NCBI GenBank assembly: GCA_031257655.1
Contig: JAIROF010000120.1
Span: 1 to 29,256 of the forward strand
Source: Prevotellaceae bacterium
GTDB taxonomy: Bacteria > Bacteroidota > Bacteroidia > Bacteroidales > UBA932
Length of the DNA stretch: 29,256 nt
Direction of reading: 5' to 3'
Position 1 is the stretch's first letter, and each line of letters begins with the position of its first letter. Under the pieces are notes generated by a model, which did no database searches, was not told where the DNA came from, and saw only the letters and a list, made by a program, of their open reading frames with translations. The position numbers and the translations under genes were made by a program. Below, one piece after another: positions 1 through 7,294 of this stretch.

Positions 1-53
1 TACATCGGATTGGCGATAATACAAGTCTTCGGATATGCTTTTTGCTTACTCAT
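1..53 (-). CDS. N-terminal fragment of an unidentified protein, cut by the window edge
   Basis: Reading leftwards from an ATG at 53-51 gives an open frame of 17 residues (MSKQKAYPKTCIIANPM) that runs off the window. A promoter-like pair lies just upstream at 96-128 on the same strand, which supports a real start. The opening CIIANPM faintly recalls N-termini of large Bacteroidota proteins of the PD-(D/E)XK transposase-like group, but this is a memory-based hint only. No function is claimed. Confidence 0.45.
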   Translation of the reverse strand, partial: MSKQKAYPKTCIIANPM

Positions 54-95
54 GGCGCTACTTTAATAACGGGGTGAACTTTCTATTTGCTGCTG

Positions 96-128
96 CGAAG
101 ATAGCAGCTATTTGCTACACAACTCAAA
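96..128 (-). promoter_or_regulatory. Putative Bacteroidota promoter for the leftward gene at 53
   Basis: On the minus strand TTTG (125-128) is followed after 21 bp by TATCTTCG (96-103), one mismatch from the TAnnTTTG -7 consensus. It points at the ATG at 53 with a leader of roughly 35 nt. The spacing is at the long end, so support is moderate. Confidence 0.35.
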
Positions 129-240
129 TTTTATCCGATTTTTTTACCGGACAATTCGGGATATGCTCCGCACGGACGAAAATTGCAAAGCGTAGCGTTG
201 GAGCGGCAAGGTGAGGTGCTCCTGCGAAAAGCTGACGGCA

Positions 241-304
241 GGTGAGCTGAGCGGAGCTGAGCTGAGTTGAGCTGAACCGAACTGAGCAGAACGAAGCGAA
301 GAGC
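241..304. repeat. Degenerate 5-bp tandem array directly after the thioesterase stop codon
   Basis: The stretch is built of GAGCT/GAACT/GAGCG-like pentamers, giving a run such as GAGCTGAGCGGAGCTGAGCT. It starts immediately downstream (leftwards) of the TAA stop at 307-305. The rest of 54-240 holds only the promoter at 96-128; no convincing gene is seen there. Confidence 0.6.
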
Positions 305-706
305 TTACCGCTGCTCAAACGCCGCAATTTTGCTTTTCCACTCCGGCTTTATCGGGATTGATTTTTGCATTGTCTTGCTAAATCCCGACAAAACGGAGGT
401 GCTGCTGGCGTGTACGGCTCCGGTTTCGGTGTTGACAATCTCCTGATGCATTTTGAGGCTTCGCTCGCCAACGCCCGTTACGCTGGTGCGCACGGCAATG
501 GCATCTTTCAGGCGGGTTTGCACCTTGTAGTCGGCCTCCACGTGCACCAAGATCACCGTTTCGTCGAGCAGCTCAAAGTCGTCCGCAAACAGCCGGTGCA
601 GGTAGTCCATGCGCCCCACGTCGAAGTAGCTCCAGTACACCGCGTTGTTCACATGCCCAAAGCTGTCTACGTCGCTAAATCGTATCTGAACGGGTGTTGT
701 AAGCAT
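305..706 (-). CDS. Acyl-CoA thioesterase, 4HBT/YbgC-FadM-like hotdog family
   Basis: 133 residues, the normal size for single-hotdog thioesterases. Residues 8-25 carry the family signature RFSDVDSFGHVNNAVYWSYF, with the Asp and HVNN typical of the 4-hydroxybenzoyl-CoA thioesterase/FadM branch. Such enzymes hydrolyse acyl-CoA (or acyl-ACP) thioesters in the cytoplasm. The gene starts 2 nt after the rnc stop and is last in the acpP-fabF-rnc operon, so co-transcription and a link with fatty-acid metabolism are likely; the substrate cannot be read from sequence. A pentamer repeat array abuts its stop codon. Confidence 0.85.
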   Translation of the reverse strand: MLTTPVQIRFSDVDSFGHVNNAVYWSYFDVGRMDYLHRLFADDFELLDETVILVHVEADYKVQTRLKDAIAVRTSVTGVGERSLKMHQEIVNTETGAVHASSTSVLSGFSKTMQKSIPIKPEWKSKIAAFEQR

Positions 707-708
707 CG

Positions 709-1476
709 CTACCGCTTTACGGAGGAGAAGGCGGTATAGGCTTTTTCGGCGGCTCGCTGCTCGGCCTCTTTTTTCGACAATCCTGAGCCCTGGCCCACCA
801 CCTCGTCGTTGATGCGCACCGTGCAGGTGAACTGCACGCGCGCCTTGTCCTTGCTTGGCGCGCTTACGGTTTCGAAGGCGGCCAGCTTGCCCCGCTTCTG
901 GGTCACCTCCAGCAGGCGGCTCTTGAAGTCAAACTCGCGCTTCACCAAGTCGTCGACGTTTACGTGGGGCAGCAGCATGCGGTTGATAAACACCTCCTGC
1001 GCGCGCACGTAGCCCTTATCTAAGTACACAGCGCCCATGAGCGCCTCCAGCGTGTTGCCCAGGATATTTTTTGCCGAAGCGTTGCGCAGCTTTGCCTTTA
1101 CCAGCTGCGACAGGTTGAGCTCCTGCGCCAGCTTTTCCAGCGCTTCGCGCCCAACGATTTTTGAGCGGACTTGCGTCAGGAAGCCTTCGCGCTTGTTGGC
1201 GAACTTGCTGTAGAGGTACTCCGAAACAATGAGCTCGAGCACGGCGTCGCCCAAAAACTCCAGCCGCTCGTTGTGCTCCGCCGGCTTGACGTAGTAGCGC
1301 CTGTGGTAGGGCGCGTGAGGGCGGGCGGAGCTATGCGTAAACGCTTGTCGGTACAGCTCCAGCCGCTTGGGAGCGTAGCCTAACAAATCTTTCAGGGAGG
1401 CGCAAAGCTGCTTGTCCTCGCTCTCTGCGGAGCGGGAGAAGTACTTTTTGCCACATTTAAACAAGTAGGAAAACAA
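709..1476 (-). CDS. rnc: Ribonuclease III
   Basis: Double-strand-specific endoribonuclease that processes rRNA precursors and other structured RNAs. The catalytic signature NERLEFLGDAVLEL is at residues 69-82 and the second acidic site, Glu144, in NTLEALMGAVYLD. A dsRNA-binding domain occupies about residues 178-250, ending GLSKKEAEQRAAEKAYTAF. At 255 residues it is a little longer than E. coli RNase III because of an N-terminal extension. No ATG exists before the domain; the chosen start is TTG at 1476-1474, 13 nt after the fabF stop, and an ATT one codon upstream is an alternative. fabF-rnc adjacency is a classic bacterial arrangement. Confidence 0.95.
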   Translation of the reverse strand: MFSYLFKCGKKYFSRSAESEDKQLCASLKDLLGYAPKRLELYRQAFTHSSARPHAPYHRRYYVKPAEHNERLEFLGDAVLELIVSEYLYSKFANKREGFLTQVRSKIVGREALEKLAQELNLSQLVKAKLRNASAKNILGNTLEALMGAVYLDKGYVRAQEVFINRMLLPHVNVDDLVKREFDFKSRLLEVTQKRGKLAAFETVSAPSKDKARVQFTCTVRINDEVVGQGSGLSKKEAEQRAAEKAYTAFSSVKR

Positions 1477-1489
1477 AATATTGAATTGA

Positions 1490-2746
1490 CTAAATACGCT
1501 TAAAAATTACCGAAGCATTGTGCCCGCCAAACCCAAAGGTGTTGCTCAAGGCAACCTTTACGTCGCGCTTTTGCGCTACGTTCAGCGTCAGGTTCAGGCG
1601 CGGGTCGAATGCCGGGTCTAAATATTGATTATTAATGGTGGGAGGAATTACGCCTTTTTGTATGGCGCAAATGCACGCCAAGGCTTCCACTGCGCCGGTA
1701 GCGCCCAGCAGGTGCCCGGTCATGGATTTGGTGGAGCTGATGTTGAGCTTATAGGCATGGTCGCCAAAAACTTTTTCTACAGCCTTTATCTCAGCAATGT
1801 CCCCCACCGGCGTAGAGGTGCCGTGCACGTTGATGTAGTCTACATCTTCGGGGGTTAGGCCGGCTTCGTTGAGGGCGCGCTTCATTGCGTTGGCAGCGCC
1901 CAGGCCTTCGGGGTGCGATGCGGTAAGGTGGTAAGCGTCGGCGGTCATGCCGCCGCCTACTATTTCCGCGTAGATTTTTGCTCCGCGCGCCTTGGCGTGC
2001 TCGTACTCCTCCAGCATCAGCCCGGCGCCCCCCTCGCCCATTACGAACCCATCGCGGGTTTTATCGAATGGACGAGATGCGGTGGCGTAGCTGTCGTTGT
2101 TGGTAGAGAGCGCCTGCGCAGAGTTGAACCCTCCCATCGAAGCCTCGTTGATAGGCGCCTCCGACCCGCCGGCAATAATTGCCTTCGCTTTTCCCAAGCG
2201 AATGAGGTCAAATGCGTCTATCATGGCGTGGTTGGATGATGCACATGCCGATACCGTAGCGTAGTTGGGGCCGCGAAGCCCGTACTTCATGGATATTTGC
2301 CCTGCGGCAATATCGGCTATCATTTTCGGCACAAAGAACGGATTAAAGCGGGGGGTGCCGTCGCCCTTTACAAAGTCTCTCACCTCCTCAAAGAAGGTGC
2401 GAATGCCCCCTATCCCCGAAGCCCACACAACGCCCACCTCATCGCGGTCAACGACCGACAGGTCTATGCCCGACGAGGTAATCACTTCGCGGGCGGCAAT
2501 CATTGCAAACTGCGTGTAAAGGTCCAGCTTGCGGGCTTCTTTCCGCTCTATGGCGTCGGTGTGCTGTGCTACATCAAAGTTCTTTACTTCACAAGCAAAC
2601 TTTGTTTTAAAGTTCGTGGTATCGAAGCGCGTAATAGGCGCAGCTCCGCTCACTCCCTTCAGCAAATTGTCGAAAAACTCGTCAACCGTTTTTCCCAAAG
2701 GGTTGATAGTACCCATTCCTGTTACAACGACTCTTTTTAACTCCAT
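1490..2746 (-). CDS. fabF: 3-oxoacyl-ACP synthase II (beta-ketoacyl-ACP synthase)
   Basis: Condensing enzyme that extends acyl-ACP with malonyl-ACP in type II fatty-acid synthesis. The Cys-His-His triad is visible: C168 in VSACASS, H308 in NVHGTSTPVGD, H345 in STKSMTGHLLGATGA; the C-terminal NTFGFGGHNAS loop is also present. The ATG at 2746 gives 418 residues starting MELKRVVVTGMGTINPLG, matching the family start; the frame stays open nine codons further upstream but those residues do not look like FabF. It lies 51 nt after acpP and 13 nt before rnc, fitting an acpP-fabF-rnc operon. Confidence 0.97.
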   Translation of the reverse strand: MELKRVVVTGMGTINPLGKTVDEFFDNLLKGVSGAAPITRFDTTNFKTKFACEVKNFDVAQHTDAIERKEARKLDLYTQFAMIAAREVITSSGIDLSVVDRDEVGVVWASGIGGIRTFFEEVRDFVKGDGTPRFNPFFVPKMIADIAAGQISMKYGLRGPNYATVSACASSNHAMIDAFDLIRLGKAKAIIAGGSEAPINEASMGGFNSAQALSTNNDSYATASRPFDKTRDGFVMGEGGAGLMLEEYEHAKARGAKIYAEIVGGGMTADAYHLTASHPEGLGAANAMKRALNEAGLTPEDVDYINVHGTSTPVGDIAEIKAVEKVFGDHAYKLNISSTKSMTGHLLGATGAVEALACICAIQKGVIPPTINNQYLDPAFDPRLNLTLNVAQKRDVKVALSNTFGFGGHNASVIFKRI

Positions 2747-2797
2747 CACTTTTTCAAAAAACTTGGTTTGCAAAAAACAATTCTCAAAAACACGCTA

Positions 2798-3037
2798 CTA
2801 CTTGCTGCTCGCCTTTTCAATGTATGAAACGGCATCGCCAACGTTGACAATCTTTTCGGTATCCTCATCGGGAATGGAAACACCGAACTCTTTTTCGAAC
2901 TCCATTATGAGCTCTACTGTATCCAGCGAATCTGCGCCAAGGTCATTGGTAAAGGTTGCCGCAGGGGTTACCTCTGCTTCGTCAACGCCAAGCTTGTCCA
3001 CAATAATCGCTTTTACTTTTGCTGCTACATCTGCCAT
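2798..3037 (-). CDS. acpP: Acyl carrier protein
   Basis: 79 residues, acidic, with the phosphopantetheine attachment motif GADSLDTVELIM at about residues 34-45 (modified Ser in DSL). It carries growing acyl chains for FabF and for the PlsX/PlsY route. It is the first gene of the leftward operon, with a -7 element at 3124-3131 about 90 nt upstream. It carries the standard N-terminal helix (DVAAKVKAIIVDKLGV) and has the normal length. Confidence 0.97.
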   Translation of the reverse strand: MADVAAKVKAIIVDKLGVDEAEVTPAATFTNDLGADSLDTVELIMEFEKEFGVSIPDEDTEKIVNVGDAVSYIEKASSK

Positions 3038-3123
3038 AATTCTCGATTTTAGTTAGTAGTTTAATTTTAAATACTCATAGTTGCTATACGCATTAAATGG
3101 CGACCTTAAAAAAAAAGTCGGTA

Positions 3124-3131
3124 CAAAAGTA
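3124..3131 (-). promoter_or_regulatory. -7 element of the acpP operon promoter
   Basis: CAAAAGTA on the plus strand reads TACTTTTG on the minus strand, an exact TAnnTTTG match. No -33 TTG stands at the usual spacing. It mirrors the rightward element at 3154-3161, so the acpP-purN gap holds two divergent -7 boxes separated by 22 bp. Confidence 0.55.
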
Positions 3132-3153
3132 TAAACTTATTCCATAGTTTTTA

Positions 3154-3161
3154 TACTTTTG
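3154..3161 (+). promoter_or_regulatory. -7 element of the purN promoter
   Basis: TACTTTTG, an exact TAnnTTTG match, predicts transcription starting near 3168. That leaves a leader of about 34 nt to the preferred ATG at 3202. A clear -33 TTG is not seen. Confidence 0.5.
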
Positions 3162-3201
3162 AGCAACTTTTTATCAGCTAAAAATGCCAAAAACACTAAC
3201 A

Positions 3202-3798
3202 ATGAGCAATATAGCCATATTCGCATCGGGCTCCGGCACCAATGCCGAGAACCTCATCCGGCACTTCAACCATGCGGGGCAAAGCAAGGCCTGCGTGAAG
3301 GTGCTTTTGTCCAACAACCCAGAGGCTTACGCCATTACCCGAGCGGCTCGCTTAGGGGTTTTTACGCGGGTTTTCGACCGAAATGAGCTGTACAGCTCGG
3401 ACGCCATCATGGAGGAGCTGCGGCGGCAAAAAATCGACCTGATTGTGCTGGCCGGCTTCCTGTGGCTTATGCCGGAGAGCATCGTAAGCGCTTTTCGGCG
3501 CAGGATGGTGAACATTCACCCCGCGCTGCTGCCCAAGTACGGCGGAAAGGGCATGTACGGCATGCGCGTGCACCGCGCCGTGAAGGCCGCCGGAGAGCGC
3601 GAATCGGGCGTCACCATCCACTACGTAACCGGCGAATACGACAGGGGCGACGTCATTTTTCAGGCCTCCTGCCCCGTCGCCCCCGACGACACGCCCGACG
3701 ATATTGCCGCAAAAATCCACCGGCTGGAGCAGCAGCACTTCCCAAGGGTGGTGGAGGAAATTGCCGCAGAAATTTGCCCCGGCGACCGGAGAAGATAG
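3202..3798 (+). CDS. purN: Phosphoribosylglycinamide formyltransferase
   Basis: Transfers a formyl group from 10-formyl-THF to GAR in de novo purine synthesis. Visible motifs: IAIFASGSGTNAENLI at the N-terminus (phosphate loop), MVNIHPALLPKYGGKGMYG with the catalytic Asn-x-His, and VTGEYDRGDVIFQ with the catalytic Asp. The start at 3202 gives MSNIAIFASGSGTN and 198 residues, as in homologues; an ATG at 3184 would add six residues and is possible. The gene stands alone, divergent from acpP. A dispersed inverted-end repeat begins 216 bp after its stop. Confidence 0.95.
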   Translation: MSNIAIFASGSGTNAENLIRHFNHAGQSKACVKVLLSNNPEAYAITRAARLGVFTRVFDRNELYSSDAIMEELRRQKIDLIVLAGFLWLMPESIVSAFRRRMVNIHPALLPKYGGKGMYGMRVHRAVKAAGERESGVTIHYVTGEYDRGDVIFQASCPVAPDDTPDDIAAKIHRLEQQHFPRVVEEIAAEICPGDRRR

Positions 3799-4014
3799 CG
3801 GAGCAGGCGGGTACAGCTTCTAAAATGGAAGAAGAAACGAGCGCCTTTTCGAGTAACGCGACGGCGCCCCGTGCGCAGCCTGCTCAAGAGGCAAGCGGTA
3901 GCGACACGGTAGCGCACCCGGAGATGAAAAGCGCGGCCCTCTTTGCCGGCATGTTGGGATGATCCCCCACCCCACCCCTCTTGGCGCAACAATAGCGCAG
4001 CTTGAGCGGCTGAC
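3799..4014. other. Gap after purN with no supported gene
   Basis: Between purN and rplU there are 524 bp. This first part holds only a possible 45-codon frame from ATG 3825 to 3962 with no recognisable motif or ribosome-binding site, which I do not call a gene. The second part holds a dispersed repeat (4015-4124) and the rplU promoter (4241-4271). Confidence 0.4.
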
Positions 4015-4124
4015 GGGAAGCTCTAAAAACCCCAAACTCTGCGCTATGCTCCTTCAACAAAGTGCTCATTTACTTTATTTTGCCTCATCCGCAAGCCTTG
4101 TTTTTTGGGTTTTTAGAGGCTCCC
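4015..4124. repeat. Dispersed repeat with inverted ends, copy 1
   Basis: The left arm contains CTCTAAAAACCCCAAA and the right arm TTTTTTGGGTTTTTAGAG, forming an inverted pair that could fold into a long stem. The core words GCTCATTTA, TTTGCCTCA and CCGCA recur in the same order at 7118-7251 after ruvC, where the internal part is longer. No coding potential is supported. It may act as a 3' terminator-like or REP-like element. Confidence 0.65.
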
Positions 4125-4240
4125 TGACGGCATTGCGGTATTACGGGCTGGAGGGTCGACCCGGCAGCAAGGCCTCGCGCAGTATAAAGCTAAAAATCCT
4201 TGAACAAAAGTAATTTTTTTGCGGAGAAATCGGCATTTTC

Positions 4241-4271
4241 TTTGTGCGTTTGCAAAATATTAGTACCTTTG
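4241..4271 (+). promoter_or_regulatory. Promoter of the rplU-rpmA operon
   Basis: TTTG (4241-4244), a 19-bp spacer and TACCTTTG (4264-4271) match the Bacteroidota sigma-ABfr consensus exactly. The predicted start near 4278 leaves a leader of about 45 nt before rplU, room for autogenous control. Confidence 0.75.
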
Positions 4272-4322
4272 CAGTCCTCAAATTTTGGAGAGGTATTTGT
4301 ATTGTAACCTATTTTTTACAGC

Positions 4323-4634
4323 ATGTACGCAATTGTAGAAATTGCAGGGCAACAATTTAAAGTTGCAAAAGATCAAAAGCTTTTTGTTCACCGTCTTCAG
4401 GATGCCGAAGGAGCGTCCGTAAGCTTTGATAAAGTCCTGCTCATCGACGACGACGGCAAGGTAAACGTTGGCACACCTTGGATACAAGCGGCCACAGTGA
4501 GCGCAAAAATCCTGAACCACCTCAAAGGCGACAAGATTATTGTGTTCAAAAAGAAGCGCAGAAAAGGCTACCAAAAGCAGAACAGCCATCGGCAGCCTTT
4601 CACCCGCATTCAGATTGAAAGTATTAACGCTTAA
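4323..4634 (+). CDS. rplU: 50S ribosomal protein L21
   Basis: 103 residues, the family length. It opens MYAIVEIAGQQFKVAKDQKLFVHRL and ends with the basic KKKRRKGYQKQNSHRQPFTRIQI segment characteristic of L21, which binds 23S rRNA in the large subunit. It is followed after 15 nt by rpmA, the near-universal L21-L27 pair, and the two share the promoter at 4241-4271 and the terminator at 4947-4977. Confidence 0.98.
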   Translation: MYAIVEIAGQQFKVAKDQKLFVHRLQDAEGASVSFDKVLLIDDDGKVNVGTPWIQAATVSAKILNHLKGDKIIVFKKKRRKGYQKQNSHRQPFTRIQIESINA

Positions 4635-4649
4635 AACACTTTACGGAAC

Positions 4650-4919
4650 ATGGCACACAAAAAAGGCGTCGGCAGCTCAAAGAACGGACGCGATTCGGAA
4701 AGTAAGCGCCTTGGCTTGAAGCTTTTTGGCGGCCAGCTGGCAAAAGCCGGCAACATCATCGTCCGCCAGCGCGGCACGGTGCACAACCCCGGCCTAAACG
4801 TTGGCATGGGGCGCGACCATACCCTCTTTGCCCTGGTGGACGGAACGGTGGAGTTTAGGAAAAAATCTAACGGCAAGTCATACGTTTCGGTGCGACCCGC
4901 TGTGGTGGCGGCGGCCTGA
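4650..4919 (+). CDS. rpmA: 50S ribosomal protein L27
   Basis: 89 residues. The N-terminus MAHKKGVGSSKNGRDSESK and the stretch RQRGTVHNPGLNVGMGRDHTLFALVDGTV are diagnostic of L27, whose N-terminal tail reaches the peptidyl-transferase centre. There is no N-terminal cleavage extension of the Firmicutes type: the protein starts directly with MAHKKG. Second gene of the rplU operon, followed by a strong terminator. Confidence 0.98.
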   Translation: MAHKKGVGSSKNGRDSESKRLGLKLFGGQLAKAGNIIVRQRGTVHNPGLNVGMGRDHTLFALVDGTVEFRKKSNGKSYVSVRPAVVAAA

Positions 4920-4946
4920 ACGGTTTTATCCCGAAGTTTTTCGCTT

Positions 4947-4977
4947 AAAACCCCTCGCTTGCGGAGGGGTTTTTTTG
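4947..4977 (+). terminator. Rho-independent terminator after rpmA
   Basis: AACCCCTC and GAGGGGTT pair around a 7-nt loop (GCTTGCG) and are followed by a run of T residues (to 4976). It lies about 30 bp after the rpmA stop and closes the rplU operon. Confidence 0.85.
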
Positions 4978-5010
4978 TGCCTCTTTCCGCTATAAAAAAC
5001 GCCCCCCGTA

Positions 5011-5070
5011 AAAAAACCTTTTTTCGTTGCAGGCGCTTGGGAAACCTGAGTTTTTTACGTACTTTTGCGC
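5011..5070 (+). promoter_or_regulatory. serS promoter module, near-copy of the pyrB promoter
   Basis: TTG (5037-5039), a 20-bp spacer and TACTTTTG (5060-5067) fit the Bacteroidota consensus. The surrounding 60 bp, including AAAAACCTTTTTTC, GCGCTTGGG and TTTTGCGC, is closely matched by 11455-11516 in front of pyrB, also with a 20-bp spacer. Confidence 0.7.
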
Positions 5071-5113
5071 TGATTTTGCTGAATTTGAAATCGGAAACTA
5101 TTGAATTTACCCC

Positions 5114-6385
5114 ATGCTTACACTAAAAACTATTCGCGAGCAGCCCGCCGCCGTTGTTGCACGGCTGGCCGTAAAAGGCTTTGACGCGGAAGCCACCGTC
5201 GCCGAAATTATTGCGCTGGACGACGAGCGCAGAGCCACGCAAACCGCGCTCGACGCCAACCTTGCCCGGCAAAACCTCACCGCCCGGGAGATTGGCGCGC
5301 TCATGAAGCAGGGAAACCGGGAGGCCGCCGAAGCCGCCAAAGCAAGCGTGGCAAACCTGAAGGCGCTATCGGCCGAGCTGGAGCAGCAGCTTGGCGAGGC
5401 GGAGCGGCGGCTCGGCGACAAGGTGGTGCTGCTGCCCAACCTGCCGAGCGCGCAAGTCCCCGCCGGAAAAGCCGCCGCAGACAACGTGGTGGTGCGCCAG
5501 GGCGGCAACATGCCGGCGCTGGCCGGCAGCGCCGAGCCTCACTGGGAGCTGGCAAAAAAGTACGACCTCATCGACTTTGAGCTGGGCAACAAGCTCACCG
5601 GCGCAGGATTTCCGGTTTACAAGGGGAAGGGCGCCAAGCTGCAGCGCGCGCTCATAGCCTTCTTTCTGGACGAAAATACGCAGGCGGGCTACCGCGAAGT
5701 GCTGCCCCCGCACCTCATCAACGCCGATTCGGGCTTTGGCACCTGCCAGCTGCCCGACAAGGAGGGGCAAATGTACCACGCCACCGCCGACGATTTCTAC
5801 CTCATCCCCACCGCCGAGGTGCCGGTGACCAACATCTACCGCGACGCCATTCTCAGCCCCGCCGAGCTGCCCATCCTGCTCACGGCCTACACGCCCTGCT
5901 TCCGCCGCGAGGCAGGCTCCTACGGAAAGGACGTGCGCGGGCTAAACCGCCTGCACCAGTTCGACAAGGTAGAGATTGTGCGCTTTGAGCTGCCCGAAAA
6001 CTCCTACGCCGCGCTGGAGAGCATGGTGGCGCACGTGGAGAGCATTGTGCAAAAGCTCGAACTGCCCTACCGCATCCTCAAGCTCTGCGGCGGGGATATG
6101 AGCTTTGCCTCGGCGCTCACGTTCGACTTTGAGGTGTACTCTGCCGCGCAGCAAAAATGGCTGGAGGTGAGCTCGGTGTCCAACTATGAGAGCTTTCAGG
6201 CAAACCGCCTCAAGTGCCGCTACCGCGCGGAGGATAAGAAAACGCAGCTGGTGCACACGCTCAACGGCAGCTCGCTGGCCTTGCCGCGCATTGTTGCCGC
6301 CCTGCTCGAAAACAACCAAACCGAAAGCGGCATCCGCATTCCGGCGGCGCTGCACGGCTACACAAAGTTTGGCGCGATAGGCTGA
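5114..6385 (+). CDS. serS: Seryl-tRNA synthetase
   Basis: Charges tRNA-Ser with serine. 423 residues, the usual length. The N-terminal 110 residues form the antiparallel coiled-coil arm, rich in Ala, Glu and Arg (about 25-105), that grips the tRNA long arm. The class II core follows: TAEVPVTNIYRD, the motif 2 region FRREAGSYGKDVRGLNRLHQF and motif 3 NGSSLALPRIVAALLENNQ near the C-terminus. The start at 5114 gives MLTLKTIREQP, as expected. It is transcribed alone from the promoter at 5037-5067; a hairpin lies 15 bp after the stop. Confidence 0.97.
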   Translation: MLTLKTIREQPAAVVARLAVKGFDAEATVAEIIALDDERRATQTALDANLARQNLTAREIGALMKQGNREAAEAAKASVANLKALSAELEQQLGEAERRLGDKVVLLPNLPSAQVPAGKAAADNVVVRQGGNMPALAGSAEPHWELAKKYDLIDFELGNKLTGAGFPVYKGKGAKLQRALIAFFLDENTQAGYREVLPPHLINADSGFGTCQLPDKEGQMYHATADDFYLIPTAEVPVTNIYRDAILSPAELPILLTAYTPCFRREAGSYGKDVRGLNRLHQFDKVEIVRFELPENSYAALESMVAHVESIVQKLELPYRILKLCGGDMSFASALTFDFEVYSAAQQKWLEVSSVSNYESFQANRLKCRYRAEDKKTQLVHTLNGSSLALPRIVAALLENNQTESGIRIPAALHGYTKFGAIG

Positions 6386-6400
6386 CGCTGCACGACGAAA

Positions 6401-6422
6401 GCCTCGCGAACACTCGCGAGGC
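6401..6422 (+). terminator. Perfect hairpin after serS, possible terminator
   Basis: GCCTCGCGA and TCGCGAGGC pair perfectly (9 bp) around the 4-nt loop ACAC. No T-run follows, so intrinsic termination is uncertain; transcript 3'-end protection is an alternative. Confidence 0.5.
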
Positions 6423-6477
6423 GCACCCAAGCGCTTTGATTTTATGTTTGTAGAAAAATGTTATTTTTAGCGATACC

Positions 6478-7080
6478 ATGCCAACCGAGCGGATCATAAT
6501 GGGCATCGACCCCGGCACCACGATAATGGGCTACGGCGTAATTAAGGTTACCGGCCGCACGCCGGAGCTGGTGGTGATGGGGGTGATTGAGCTCAAGAAG
6601 TATGCCAACCACTACCTGAAGCTGCAAAAAATATTTGAGCGCGTTACGCAAATCATTGGCGAATACCTCCCCGACGAAATCGCTGTTGAGGCGCCGTTTT
6701 TTGGCAAAAACGTGCAGAGCATGCTCAAGCTCGGGCGGGCGCAGGGCGTTGCCATCGCCGCTGCCCTTTCGCGCGATGTGCCCATCCGCGAGTACGCGCC
6801 GCGAAAAGTAAAGCAGATGATAACCGGACAGGGCGAAGCCTCGAAGGAGCAGGTGGCGGGGATGCTCAAGAGCATGTTTGGCATAAAAGAGCTGCCCAAA
6901 GAGCTGGACGCCACCGACGGGCTTGCCGCCGCCGTGTGCCACTTCTACTGCACCACCTCCGCGATGGAGCAGATAGCGGCGGCATCGGCGGCTACGACAA
7001 AAAAGACGACAAAAAAAGCAGCGTCGAGCTGGGAAAAGTTTGTTTCGCAAAATCCTGAGAAAATCAAAAACAGCCATTAG
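6478..7080 (+). CDS. ruvC: Crossover junction endodeoxyribonuclease RuvC
   Basis: Resolves Holliday junctions with RuvAB during recombinational repair. The four catalytic acids are visible: D11 in MGIDPGTTIMGYG, E71 in VEAPFFGKNVQS, and D144 and D147 in LDATDGLAAAVCHF. The core has family length, but the 200-residue protein carries a C-terminal tail of about 40 residues rich in Ala, Thr and Lys, as seen in other Bacteroidota. It stands alone; the upstream region has only a weak -7-like TATTTTTA at 6462-6469. A dispersed repeat follows the gene. Confidence 0.96.
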   Translation: MPTERIIMGIDPGTTIMGYGVIKVTGRTPELVVMGVIELKKYANHYLKLQKIFERVTQIIGEYLPDEIAVEAPFFGKNVQSMLKLGRAQGVAIAAALSRDVPIREYAPRKVKQMITGQGEASKEQVAGMLKSMFGIKELPKELDATDGLAAAVCHFYCTTSAMEQIAAASAATTKKTTKKAASSWEKFVSQNPEKIKNSH

Positions 7081-7117
7081 CAACCCTCGCTGCTTTTCAA
7101 TATTTTTCATGCACCCG

Positions 7118-7251
7118 CCAAAAACCCCAAACGCTACGCTCCACCGGCAAAGCGCTCATTTATCCAACTTTCGCAAGTTAAATCATTGCCTTTAGTAAGC
7201 TCCGCTTTTGCCTCAGCCGCACGCCTTAATTTTTGGGTTTTTAGAGGCTCC
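7118..7251. repeat. Dispersed repeat with inverted ends, copy 2
   Basis: Second, longer copy of the 4015-4124 repeat: CAAAAACCCCAAAC at the left and TTTTTGGGTTTTTAGAGGCT at the right, enclosing GCAAAGCGCTCATTTA and TTTTGCCTCA in the same order. The additional internal piece ATCCAACTTTCGCAAGTT recurs in variant form at 20432-20449. It lies between ruvC and plsY, which converge here. Confidence 0.65.
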
Positions 7252-7252
7252 T

Positions 7253-7294
7253 TTCATTTCTTCTTATTCATTTCCTCTTACTCATTTCCTCTTA
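7253..7294. repeat. Three 14-bp tandem repeats spanning the plsY stop codon
   Basis: Units TTCATTTCTTCTTA, TTCATTTCCTCTTA and CTCATTTCCTCTTA (plus strand) run head to tail. The plsY stop (7284-7282) lies inside the third unit, so the array encodes the last residues of PlsY and continues past its end. Confidence 0.8.

Noticed and set aside
124..327. Possible 67-residue minus-strand protein
   Set aside because: It runs through the pentamer array and overlaps the thioesterase stop; the residues are repeat translations (SSTQLSSAQL).
3959..4213. 84-codon plus-strand frame after purN
   Set aside because: It is read through the dispersed inverted-end repeat; no motif and no promoter in phase.
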